From Parelaphostrongylus tenuis (taxonomy: Eukaryota > Nematoda > Chromadorea > Rhabditida > Metastrongylidae), in the NCBI GenBank assembly GCA_019055375.1, contig JAHQIW010000657.1, positions 117,609 through 181,608 of the forward strand: 64,000 nt of DNA, read 5' to 3'. Below the pieces are notes generated by a model. That model searched no databases and was not told the origin of the DNA. It saw only the letters and a program-made list of their open reading frames with translations. This document shows positions 1-13,100 of the stretch, piece by piece (the first letter of the stretch is position 1; every line of letters starts with the position of its first letter). Both the position numbers and the translations under genes were made by a program.

Positions 1-2009
1 CACATCACATTCTCTTTCTGAATGTCGTATGAAGAACTGTGACCAACAGTCTAAAGCTCTTCTTGCTGTGCGTCTAACTTCCGAGAGGCGCAATCGCTAA
101 TGCTCTTGTTCATTTGCCGCCGTTTAGACGCATCTCCTATCCGGTACACGTGTTCTGAACATTTTGACGTGCAAAGCTACATCCGTAACTTTTGATTGCT
201 AACGCAACTCAAAATTTCGCACAACCTCCCACACTTGCGCTATACGGGAACTTTCAACATCGTACTTTCAGTTATTATTAATTCGCCATTCGACAACGCT
301 TACACAGAGGGTGATTGAGCCGAAGAGGCTGACTCGGAGTCAACTTGTCTTAGCTCCCCCCTTACAACCTCGGTGCTTCTCAAAGTACTCAAGTCGCTGT
401 TCTTTATTGAGGGAGGTACTGGACTATTAGAAATAAATCTGTTCTTCTTAAGTATGGTTTTCTCGATATTCTAATTTACGACCATACTTCTACAAACGTT
501 GTCGAAGTCGACCAACATTCGTTCCATTTAACTCGTGTTTAATGTTGACAGACTCTTATTATTATCATAAGCAAAGATGATGGAATTCTCTTACTAAAGA
601 CCTTACTTCCATGCTATCCAATTCCAACTTTGATCCTTTTCTCTTCTAGGGGACGGTATGAAGAAGCGGTCTTTTCGCTAGACAAGAACTTTTCACAAGT
701 GTGTTAGTATCCATTCGTAATCTTGGATGTTGGCTAGAGCCGCCCACGTGGCCGTTTTTCGAAAAGATACTTTTACAACGCTGTAGCATACACAATAAAA
801 TTATTTTTCACATCCCGCCGCGCCTACATTTTCATCATGCATCTTAATTCGCTGGAAGGAACGAGAAGCATTTGAATGCGTAGAGAAAATCTTGTAGCAT
901 TTGAAGCAATCGTTTTATCTGGAGTTTCTTTCAAGCAGAGAAGAAATTCCCATTGAATAACAAGCTGCGCCCCACATGTCTAGCGAGTCAGGCCGTAGAT
1001 CGATTTCCCCAAACTCGCTCGTAGATTAGCCGCTAGACAAGCGCGCCGAATGTGTAAATCTCGAGCTTATTTTCCCTGCTACACTGCAATAAAAGGGTCT
1101 TTTCCAGATAATAAGCACAACGTTGGAATTAATGTAACATACGCTATCAAATGATTCTTAACAGTCTAACGAAAGGGCTCTGTCCACAGAGATGTAAAAC
1201 ACAAATATTTTCTTTCTCCTACAGCGCCATCAAAGGAGCTTTTCCAAAAATCAAGCACATTCTTGAGTTTTCCAGACTTGTGCTATCGAAAGAGTACTAG
1301 CAGTTTAAGGAATGAGTTTTGTCCAGCGAAATATAATCGAGATAAGAAAAAAACGCCTGGTCGTTAAACATAATTTTTTCCTGGATGCCACAGCGCAATA
1401 AAAAGGGAATATGATAACACGACAACATGTTTTGAACCTTTTATGAGGTCTGGTACGGCATTTATAATGTACTGAAGCATCTGCTGTCTTGCCCTGCCCT
1501 TGCAGGCTTCTTAATAACACGGTGCCTTTCGGTTTAGCCGATCCCTTGCAAGGAGATATACCACTGCTTACAGAGTCGACGCCGAATTATCAGAGCACGC
1601 ACGTCGAGTGACAGAATCTCCCGACATTGCAGTGACCAAAGTCGAGCGCTTACGGCTGACAAAATAAATCATACCTTAGTACATGAATCATAAGATATAA
1701 AAGACTTTTCAAAAACCGGCCACGTACAGCTCTAGCCAAAAATCACATCTTTGAATAATTATTAACATTCTTATGAAAAGCTCTTTTCCAGCTAAAGAGA
1801 TCGGTTTTTCATCCAGTGCCGTCTGTCAGAAAAGCACCCAATTTTCATGACGTTCTCATCGATGACTGTATGCGATTTAGGTAAGAAGGCATCGGCTTAT
1901 CGAACATCTCTTTTTACACTAGATAACATTTACACACTGTTAAAGAATAACGACATTTCATTTAGAAATTTGTGTATGGCTCCCAAAGGTTATTTATGTA
2001 TGGCCGCTT
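1..2009. repeat. Gene-free left edge with degenerate ~125-bp subrepeats
   Basis: No exon could be supported. From about 1,090 to 1,520 a loose unit recurs two to three times: a stretch like 'tgctacactgcaataaaagg', then 'tttccagataataagcacaa', a 'gctatcaaatgattcttaac' segment, and a 'tctgtccacagagatgtaaa' segment. Diverged relatives occur at 11.8-12.1, 27.7-27.9, 44.4-46.3 and 52.4-52.8 kb, in both orientations. They look like an old dispersed family with internal tandem structure; no coding remnant was recognised. Confidence 0.5.
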
Positions 2010-3125
2010 CTACCTTGATGAGTCTGCCTTTTTTTGAGTCGATAAAAGTGAAACACAGTGGTCTCCTGTGCTCTTCATGATATTTCGATGAGTTTCGTGG
2101 TCATATGGATGTGTTCTATAAGAGAACATGGTTCTGTGTGCTATTTCATTGAAAAGGAACTCCACATTCTGAGGAGTGACGTGTGAAAACTGAGCCACTG
2201 TGTTGAAGTGGACTACCAGGAGGTTTTTGAACCGTTTGGGATGTCCTATCCAGACCATATGTTCTTTTGTCCTTTTCCAACGGAATATCCACGCTCATGA
2301 TTTCTTCGGTAAAGGCGTATCGAATAGATCGCAGCGGTAATCACGGATCACTTTTCTATTGTTTTTCTGGTAGTAACCGTTCCACTTGGCGTCACAGCCC
2401 GACCATTTCGTTATTGTGATTGACGGATTTCCATGCGTTTTGCGAATCTTTTCCCTACCCTCTGCAGCTTCATACACTGTAATGTAGTCGTTTGCTTACA
2501 TCATAAAACTTTTGAGGAGTAAGAATCTCGTCTTCTTCTATCCTTTTTCTTTATGTATTCTCGTATATATTATTAACACGAGATGCTCTGCAAAATGTTA
2601 TGCAAAAGGTCGCTTAAGGATTAATGTGCTTGAAAAAGTCGACTCCATCATGAGAGTGGGAGTTACCTATATCCCTACTATCATCCTCTTGCTAGTTTTT
2701 TGAAAGGATGTACTAGAACCACCTTAGCGGCACATTAAGAACCTGTCATGATAGCATAGTTTTGTACCTTGGACTCTGAAGACAGTGAATGTTGAAATTT
2801 GGAGCGATCTAACTATTAAGCATCTTGTTTGAACCAGAGCCTCATTGATATCAGAAAATAATTTGATGGATTTGGAGAGCTCCGTTCATACGAAACCAAT
2901 TTCTGACTCCATTTCCCATAATCGACTTCTGTGATTTTCATTCAATTCATTCCTGTCATTCTCAAATGTGACAACTTCCCACGAACTGATTACTTCAATC
3001 GTTGGACTTGTTAAGAATTAGAAAATTACACAGATTTTCTTGCAGACTTACATAAAAGATCCTGCTCTGTACCCAGAGTAGATAGGATTTTCGTCAGTGC
3101 TACCGTCGTACAAAAATTCCTTTAA
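2010..3125 (-). pseudogene. Unrecognised multi-exon gene fragment with in-frame TGA
   Basis: Three blocks read on the minus strand. Block one (about 3,125 to 3,052) includes LYDGSTDENPIYSGYRAGSF and ends at a GTAAGT donor. Block two (about 3,026 to 2,895) joins it in phase after an AAG acceptor and includes SWEVVTFENDRNELNENHRS. Block three (about 2,492 to 2,010) is one frame with NPSITITKWSGCDAKWNGYY, then the stop TGA at 2,296-2,298 where the flanking pattern (KKS-stop-AWIF) suggests a former Trp codon, then QFSHVTPQNVEFLFNEIAHR. The middle part between blocks two and three was not joined. The amino-acid texture looks like a conserved nematode protein, but I cannot name the family. It could be a pseudogene, a gene with one sequencing error, or a mis-joined model. 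Confidence 0.4.
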
Positions 3126-3799
3126 AGTTATAATTTTTCCAAAAAAAAAATCGGAGACGAGCTTTGTACTTGGCAAGATTTGACGATGAAGGCGCTAACC
3201 GCAACAGCACCACTTTGTCTTGCTAAGATAAGATCCTCCTTCTTCAATTAGTTGTGTCCGAAATGAGCCTATCGAGAAAACGGAAATACTCCATCATGTG
3301 GGTCCCACAGAATTATAGTTTAACCTTGATTCAAGAAAAAAGTGGTATGACCTCGGAAAGTTTGTATGAAGTGTAAGCCTTTATGACTTTATTTCAATCA
3401 ATTAATTTGCCTTAATTTAAGATACGATTCAAAATAGAAAGCAATCAGAAATATCACATCGTACGAATAATAAATCCGTATTGTTGCGAATATGTCAAAT
3501 ACGAATCTATCAGAAATACTCCACTTACTGCAATTCAAGCACAACGATTTCACAGATATAAGAGCATGGCGTAGTTAGAAACGATGCTAATAATTGCCCA
3601 CTTTCCTAATCTAACATTTAGTATTCCTCTAAAGTGTGTGCTCAATTTTAAGTGACCTTACATAATTTCTCATTAAACAATCAAAAGTAACTCCTTAAGT
3701 AACTAACACAAACATCGGTATTCGAAAAGAAACAAAGTAAAACGCAGAAACTGCATTTGTGATGTACTAATGCGACAAAAAAGGCATTTTGAAAACAGG

Positions 3800-3805
3800 T
3801 TTATT
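3800..3805 (-). terminator. Possible poly(A) signal downstream of OTUD7
   Basis: TTTATT on the plus strand reads AATAAA on the minus strand, about 360 nt past the OTUD7 stop codon. It is the first canonical hexamer I noticed downstream. Transcript data are absent, so use is not shown. Confidence 0.3.
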
Positions 3806-4161
3806 TTTAGCGAAAATGGGAACGTGCACAGCTGACCGAGCAACTTAACATTTCTCTCAAAAATCTTACATAAAAATAACAAAAATTTATAATCTCTAAA
3901 ACACGTATAACTATTACTCTGCTGAAAATCTGGCAGAAAGCGAAAGAAATCACAGATAGAAGAAGCGCATATCAAGTAGATGACGCCGCATTCGACGATG
4001 GCACACAATTAGGGAACGTTTTACAGTTCTCGTTACAAGCAACTATGCTGCAGCAGAAGATAACTCAAAATGGTTTTGGCTTACAGGCAACGAAACGGAA
4101 AAGCGATAGTTGAAAGCGGATATCTGAACATCAGTTTGAGTGAATTCTATCGCTAGACGAA

Positions 4162-7100
4162 CTACGAAGCAAGCTGAGAAAGAGTTGCAAGTTGAATCGG
4201 TGACGGCAGTGTTCGCAAAGCAGCACATGAAGAATGAGATGGTGATATGACTACTGGAGGATCTTCTCCCGCAACAAAATAATGTGTCACTCCATTATCT
4301 CCTTCGATAGTCGAGATGCTAAAACAATCACGTTGCAAAAAAACGCAGGATTTCGATCAACAGAACGGAAAAACGCTGGTAAACAAGAGGAAGGCAGATG
4401 TGGAAAAAAGGTAAGCCGAGGCCTTCAGAGTCCAGAAAAGAATTGAATAGAAACAATGGAAAATAATTCTTGACTTATTCTGAACATTGTAACAAATAAC
4501 AGAATTAACCCACCTAGTCATCGTACTCATTCCTTCTTTTGTTACACCAAGTACTGGAGCATGACGTGGAACTGCGTTTTGTTCAGTGAGACGCAGCGCT
4601 TCGCGCGAGCCACATCGCGATGGTGTCGCTATGGCCGGCATCGTGCTGCTTTTAGCCGTTGTAGGAGGCAATACAGCAGTCGGGATAAACTTCAGACGAT
4701 GCGGATTCTCGCAATTGAATGAGGCCATTTGCTCTTTTTGTTGCTCAAAGCATTCGTGGCACAGAAAATTGTTTGTTTGTGAGGCAGGCTGAAAAAAACT
4801 TAAGCACTGAATATCTTGACTAGGAAGTACTGCACAGTTGGCGTCACACGAAATTTTGACTAGTTCCCCAAAATTTCCTGTCTTCCTAATGGAACGGCAC
4901 GATATTTAATATTTTGTGACCGTAATGTTTACTAAGTAAAAGCTAATTTTTTGAGACCAAAGCGAGAAACTGAGAAGTATTAGGCTTACGTAAAAGAAAG
5001 CCATATCACTCAAAAAGCATGTATGCCTCTTCTAAAACAACAGCTTCATCTTCAACTCGCTCCCATATTCACAGCGCTATTGGAACACCGATAAAACGTT
5101 GAAATACGAGCAAAACTAAGGATGTTAGCTAGAATTAGAACTCGCATTATCCTCTCCCGATGCCCACGTGTTATTTCACTATTTCATTTGAGTCTTTGCT
5201 AAGCCTTTCTCTCCGCTACGATTTAAGTGTGAGAACAGTTAGCAAGTTTCAAGACAAGTGAGCCACCAGCCCCACTGATAACACATTCGTGGACGACACC
5301 ATTCCACCTGGATGAAATTATAAGGCCTGCATAGCCTCTTTGATAGACAAACATGAATCTCGACAACACAAAACAAAACAGAAATGAATATTTGTAAGGG
5401 AATTACAGATTTCATCACTGCACAATGGATAAGCTTGGCCCTGTTGACAAGGACCTAAAGTCCATGAATTTTCATTCAGAATAACTCTTACTACGAGCTC
5501 TATCCAGTCCATTGATCCGTAATCACGATGTTTCTTTTTCACCGCGCACATCCCAGTACTTCTAGAATTCAAGTCCTTTTTCGTCTTCTTTTTAAACATC
5601 TCAGAATAAGAGTGTGTGCGTCTCTTTGTAATCTCGAGAGTGACCTAGCTGTGGGGTTCCATAGAGCCTCCGTTGTTGACTGCCGGGGAGTTTTGGCGGA
5701 AGGGTGAACTGGAGTCCAGCCCCACGGCGCCGCGACTAGCACCACATCCACTCGTCCAGGACGCCTTCTACATATGAGGATTTATGGGTCATATATCATT
5801 CATCTGAGCGTGAATGTGTTGATAATAGGTTCCTAGGCGCACTTTCTACAGAGAGAATCAGGATTACAAAACTAACCTTGCCACAATACTGGTTTATGCA
5901 CGTGATCATCAGTGACGACGCACTGAATGATCGGCTTATGCGTTTTCGTCCATCTGATGGCTGAAACACATCAATGTAGTTGAGTATGTAGTCACTGTAG
6001 AGTAAGTTAAGTGCAGCGCGCCGTGATTCAGCACACTTCGTTCCGTTTCTGAGATACCTGCTTCGCAGTTAGAAATCTCTCTCTAGCGCATCTCATGTAC
6101 TCCTGAACCATTTCCTCCATGTACTCGTGTGATGAAGAAACCAAACGTGACGCTATCACACAATTTGTTCGGGACAAATCCATTGCACACATCTAAATCA
6201 CAAAGGATCAGTACTGGAAATACTTGGCAAAAATAGTCTTAAGAAGCTCACTCTGGCATCTACTCCACTCTCTTTGTTTTTTCCGTTAGACAGACGGAAT
6301 GTGCGTAGAAATTGCTGAGTGATTTCGTTGAAAATGCGTTTTTTCTCCTGCGAGCAACCGGCAACACCTGATGGATTAGACTTTACTATTGCTAACACTT
6401 TGGAAAAAATTGCAATATGTCTGCAAAATGATGTTGTTGAACAACAATCATGACAGAACAACAAACGTAGAAATCAAAGAAGCACCAAAGTGTATAAACA
6501 GTGCACTGAATAATAACTGCTTTACATTCGATATATACTGAGAAAATTTCGATTTCGAAAATTCTCCTCAATTATATACCATGTTTTCATTCGAATATAG
6601 TGTTGTATCTCTTGTCAGAGCTGTTCATTAATAGGGGGAAAACTAGTACCTAAAGTACTTCAAAGGTAAAAATCACGAGGGAGATATATAGACCAGTGAA
6701 CAAATCTCAAAAGCTCAATCCATGCAACCTTAACAGAATCAATACAAATGCCATCTTCAGATACTGATTCAAATGTTAGAAGTACCCACTAATTGGAGAC
6801 ATTCTACTGAGTACCTATAGTGACGCATACTATTTTCTACGTAGTCTCAAAGTAGTTATAGCACTTTCAGTGCTATAAAAACTGTGGCACTGACGTATTG
6901 ACACACTTGCTGATCGAAGATTATCTTCAAAAATAGTGAAATGTGGTTTCCGTGAGTCTAATCCTTCCACGATCAATCGTTGTAACTCATGAAAAGCGTT
7001 GTGCGTAGTTTCCTGGCAGCACAAATCCTTCAGCTCGGTGTCCTTAGCCCACAATCAACTCTGCTTCTGTGCTATTTTGAGAACATGACAATGTCGATGA

Positions 7101-10100
7101 TTCAGCAAGAGTTCAGTGGATAATCAACGTAAAACCTACGATTCGCCGCTCGTAACGTCTTCAGTTTTGTAGCTATATTCTTTAACTTCAGACGTTCGAC
7201 TTGTGTTCTTTTTTGTACCAAATACTAAAAATGAGCACCCAAACCGCAAAGCGAGTCACCGGATACACTGTTCACTTCCGAGCTCGATACACAGAGTTTG
7301 GATTTAATCTTACTTTAGTGGGAAAACCCACCAGTTCACAGTTGATGGCTCATTCATTCTAAAACAGTCACTCAGCACTAAATAAATCTCAAAAGATTGG
7401 TTGGCATCTACTACCAACATTGAGAAACAAGCACTCCTAACTCTCATAAGCTTCGAAAAATGAACAATGAAATGACTTCTCACTACTAACTCAGCACAAA
7501 ACATCTTCGGACATCACAGGAGAATATAAGGAATATGTAGGGCGAATTATGCCACAAACTTTTCCTGTAATTATTTGGAAGATTCTTTTTTCTAAACAAT
7601 TTTCTGCATTTGGCGAGTACAGAGGATAGAGGTGTCATTAAATATTACACGAAACGTCACTGGTTCATCACCGCACTGGCCAACGAAGCTTTCGATCAGT
7701 GGTCGCCATATTGGTACACTAAACATCTCAATAGAAAGTTCCTAGAACCCACAAAATGTGGCACAAACTAAGAAACGCCCTATCACAGCTATTCCAAGAT
7801 TTCTGAGAAGATTAATGAATGAACATTCAACGACATTCATAAAGACCAGAAACCTTTGACAAGCAACAGATTGACACAACAATTAAGGATCAGTTGAGAT
7901 GATTGACGTGAAAGGAAAGAATTTAATGAGAGAAGCCGGCTATACGCAACATGATGAGAGCAGTGTGAGTTGAAAATAGCATGCAATTTCAAGGCGTTTT
8001 GGTCGCACATCTAAGAGAAAGCAATGGTGGATGGTACGGATGAGCTCATGCAGCGTTGCATTTCCTCAAAATGTCCTCAGATCTCAGCAATCAAATTGCT
8101 ACTTTGAGAAATATTAAGGACAGAAATTACCAAACAGATGACGAGTATCTCAGAAAAGCCACGTTTGAATTTGGAAAATCTCAAGCTTTAATTGAACCAA
8201 CCACTACTAGCGAGTGTCATACTCTTCTCCAAGCCAGTTGTCACTTGTGGTGAACGAATCGGCCTTGTTCTCTTCACACTGCCACGCCTTACGTCCATTT
8301 TCACCAGGTCCATATATTCGCTCAACAATACCAACTTGTCGCCATCGGTCATCGTTAGTCGAGCGGCCATTGATGCGTCCTCTTCGTCGCTCCACCTTCA
8401 ACAAATCGTTAGCATTATGAAGTGGATTAATTCCATTGAAAAGGACAACATTCACAATATCATGAATCATGCAAGTTTCTATAAGCAATAAATGGAAAGC
8501 TCTAATGTTCTCTACGTGCGTATGGTGATCTTACATTTGTGGAGTAGATGAAGTATAGGAAAACCTGCCATAGATCAAAGTTATTTTAAAGTATAAAGAA
8601 GTTGCGAAAAGAGATGAAAACTATTACCAGCTGAAATCTGGACCTGGATCAATTACAAAGTGCACGGGCAGTAGATTTCTATTGAAATCGGTGATGGGAA
8701 TGATTTCTGAAACACAACTGGAATAGTTGGCAAATGTTGACATGCACGAAGTGGTTTTCTATATAAAGAATCACGACTGGTTAAAAATCTTAATACTACC
8801 TTCAATGGCTCTAGAGTACCTGTGAATAAGGAAAAAATCCAAAAGATTACAATTTGACAATTACAGTATAGCTTAAATATGCCACTCCGAAAAGTGGATT
8901 TACTAAAGGGATGTGCCACGTGTTCGTCTTCAACTTTTAGCTGTTTGAGGTGACTGAATGTGCATATGGCCTTTACAATGACTCGCGGTGAACTACTGAT
9001 GTATCAAATTAGTGTTGATATCCTCTCAGACAAGTCTAGTAACAATTTAAAGAACCCGGAGCAATAAAAGTCTTCGTAAGCCTGGGCGCGGGATCGAACC
9101 ATTAATTACGTTTGGGATGCACAGTACCTCTAACCACAGCACAATCATACAATGAGGAATTAAGAATGAGTAGTATAGACAAACAGAGTTGTCCTAACTA
9201 CTGCTTCTCTAAAATTGCGATGTGGGAGAGGAGAAATATATTTGAATAACGATTGCTACAACAAATCTATTGGTGATAATACTCTCCTGATACGAAAAAT
9301 AAATCAGCAATTCCGCATAGTAAAAAAAAAAAAGACTTATAGAATGCGTCGGATCAAATCCATACTGCAAAGTTTCAAATTAATAATCAAAACTTTAGGA
9401 AGAGTGACAGCAGAACAGGAGCTCCGGTAGTGCATTGGTAAGCACACGTTCCAGGCAAGGATGAGACGTGGTTTCAACTTCTATTGATGACTCAGAGTTT
9501 CGTATATCACTCAACATTATTGGGCATACTAGGTTGGAAACAAAATACTGGGGCACTTTAAGAAGCATGAAATAACTCTAACGCATAACGCGAGAATATT
9601 ACAGTTTCTTAGGTGAGATTTTCCCAGTAAAGGCCTAGATATTATTCATCTTTATCTTTACCTTGTTACAAGCCTCCGCCGTGTTCAACGATAAAATAGA
9701 AGTTCGTGTTTTGTTGCGTAATTATTGGAAAAAGGATCTTTCACAACGAGCAGCAGACGATAAAATCATTGAACTTGAAGGGGAAGGCACAACAAGCAGG
9801 CTCCTGGACGCTGGTTTCAACGCTTTAAAGCTGGAGATCATGACCTCGAAGACAAGCCTCGTCCAAGACGTCCAACTAAGTTGAACAACGAAGATTTTAC
9901 TATTGCTTTGAAAGATGAACCATTGTCAAGTCTCCGCGAATCGGCAACCGAACTTCGACCAGACCCGCAAGTAGGCGGACCGATGGAAGAAATCGTAGAA
10001 AACGATGACCTTTATATTGAAGAATAGTTGTTATTGCTTTTGCTTGGAACTTATGCATAAATTTCCAATTCTTTACAAACGCCCCAGAACTTCCGTTTCA

Positions 10101-13100
10101 ACCCAGTTGAATCGAAATCAACCAAATTGTGTTAATTAGCAGAATATCAAATATAACCCTATTCAAAATCTAAATTCACCAAATAAGGAGCGTGTGGCCC
10201 AGTGCTCAAAGGTGCCCTGCGATACATTTGTGACTGATAATCATACAGCGTCCCGAATTCACCAAGTCTTTCATCTTTTCAGGGTCAGCAAATTGCTACC
10301 AATCTAGACCGGGAGTATAGTAGCAGTAACTTGACAGATCGGTAGGCTCCCGCGAGTCATTGTAAAGGTCACATATGCATGCAATCACTTCTAAAATGCT
10401 CAATGAAGAAGAATTCATGGCGCCCTTGATGACATTAGAATGATCTATTCAAGACTGCAGCAGTTTGTGCTAGCGTGTCCTACGGAAGGGGCATGCGTTG
10501 CGGAAGGGCAATTACTATGCGCAAAAAAACATTTACCGCCAACATTTCCTTTGGTTACTCATTTTGAACAAGTAACGCTATAGTGTTTATGTTTCAATCT
10601 CGTTACCCTCTCATCCCATAAATAACACTAGATTAAAACAAACCGAAAGCAGCTAACTATTTGATAAAACTGATGACGAACTCAGTATAAACTGAAGCCA
10701 GGCTGATGAAGTAGAAGCATCTTTGAGCTTCTTCACTCGCTACATTCTCTAAGTCGCACACCATCTCCAAAAGCAGCAGTTTCTCATCACAAAATTAATA
10801 GGTTATAACTCAAAAGTCCCACTATCTCTAAACCTCGGCATGATTGAAGGAATGCAAAATTTCTCACGAACTGTGCCTTTCTTTATTCAAAACTTGCACG
10901 AGGTTGGTACTTTCTTTCTTTTTCCTCAAAACTCGATGGCTAACGTTTCGGTGGCAACGCCTTCGTCAGAGCCTCATTTACTTTTATGAGAGCGTTCATC
11001 GGTTTAGTGTGACACAATTTACAAAATAAACCACACTTAGACTAAAAGATAAATCTGAGATGTGCCATATCACTTGTTATATTTATGCATTTCCTATTCA
11101 TTTCTGGTCTTCTGCGGCTTATGCAAAAAACCTCTAGGGTTTTTCGCGCTAATGTTTTTGATTTTTGCCCTAGGACTTTTATTACCATATCAAAGTCCGT
11201 ATCATCATGTTTTTCCACTCTATGTGTCCCCAAAGGCTTACTTGATTTGCTGCTGTTTTTCCCATCTAAGCGTTCTTTGACGCGGATCCAAAGTGGTCTT
11301 CCCGTCTCATCAGTAATTCTTCATCGCATGTTGTGCACGAGATCATGTATAATAATTATTGAAAAGTTCTTTCGTATAGCCTGAGAAAATGATCACACAT
11401 GTTTTTGTGCCAATTTGAGTTCATCAGAAAGCTCGTTTTCTCTTCGCATCCGATTAGTGCGTCCGTGAATTAGACACATGCAACTGTGCTGTGATCCCAT
11501 GTCTAACTGTCAAATTCAAGCTCACGAGTATCAAAACATCAAAGAGCTCAAATCTGTGAAGTGATGGATTCTCCCTCAATTTTGCAAACTCCAAAAGATT
11601 ATTCCTGCTCTTTCTCAAATCCTGAGAATTGAAAGTTTAACCCTTCGAAGACCGCAATTGATCGCTGCGCTCTCGCACGTTTTCCTGGACTACTTTCAAA
11701 CTCCAAAATTTTTTCGGTGGCCTCCTATGTTCTTGGTGCATACAGAGCTCTTATTTTATTTAAGAGAAAACATGATTTTTTTCACTCTTACACCGCTCAA
11801 TGAAGACCCTTCCAAAAACTAAACCTTATTTCAGAATCATCGAGATTTGAGCTATCGAATGAGTACTAAAAGTCTAGTGAAAAGCCAAGCACAGACGCCA
11901 ACCAAGCAAAGAGGAGATAACGCGCGCCAAAGGTGAAATGTATTCCTCCTTGGGTGCTACAGCACACTAAGGACTTTTGGAAAACAAGCACAGTGTTAGA
12001 ATAATCGTTTTGTTGAGCTATCGAATGTACTGAAATTTTAATAAGAAAGCTCTGTTGAGTGATAAAGGCTTTCAAATTCGCGTGTCTGATATATAGCACA
12101 CAGGGCCTGCAAAACGTAAACAATATTGTTGGCTTTTCGATACAGAAAAACCACTGATATAACCAGGATCAGAACTGATGAATAGTGTTTAAAATGTGCA
12201 ACAACCACTGACTGTTCAACTTACGCATCTGTGATGAATCATGTCGCATTGGAACAAGAGGCGAGAAGTGAGCTGAGTCGTAGCACAGTACCAACGGGGA
12301 TCTTTCGAAAAAAAGAAAGTGAGAAACAAAAGAGAATGAAACACTATCTAGAATCAAAAATCAAATCTACTAAGAAAGAATCAACAGTTGTCCTCTCAAG
12401 GAATGACATCGATAAGACGAAAAGGTGCCTCACCTATGACATTGATCTGAAGGGCATTCTAGCGGCAAGTATATTCCACCAAAGGAAATTGGCGACAATT
12501 CTTCCCCTTTCGCATTTCGTAACACCTAGCAAGTGCAGTTAAATTGAAAATTTCTTGAAGCTAATTAAGCAGTAGTCAGACAACCAACCGTGTCTGAGAC
12601 CACAATGATTGGCCTCTTAAGAACATGAGAAAGCGCAAAAACGTGGACAGCTTCCAAACTTTCGTAGATCTGATCGGTCGAATCGGAACTCGAATCATCT
12701 GTTCTCCTGTGATAAAATTATAGAGAACTAGTACAACCAATCATAAACTACTTAGTAAAAACGCTAGCACACTTGAAGAAAAAACCTTGGAATAGGAGAC
12801 GCTAAAGCCACGATGCCGTTCCATTCCTGCATCCATTCCTCATCCGATAATGTCAGACTGAGACCACTTGCCTAAAAAATAATATGTTGAATAGTTAATA
12901 AGAATGAATAAGAGTATTTAAAGTATACAAAGATGATCAGTGTAATTTGTATCATCTAAAATTTTCCCTAAAGACTTGGACCATCTTGTGAGTAAGGATG
13001 GGCTGTTGCGTAAAATCGTGTAGAAAATCATATCCAGATTGAAGCATATTAGTCCCATGGAAATATTTTGATCGGGAATAGCTATAACTTACTTCACTTT

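Noticed and set aside
7580..7734. Extra OTUD7 exon in intron 11
   Set aside because: The acceptor phase would give a stop after four codons; exons 11 and 12 already join directly in phase.
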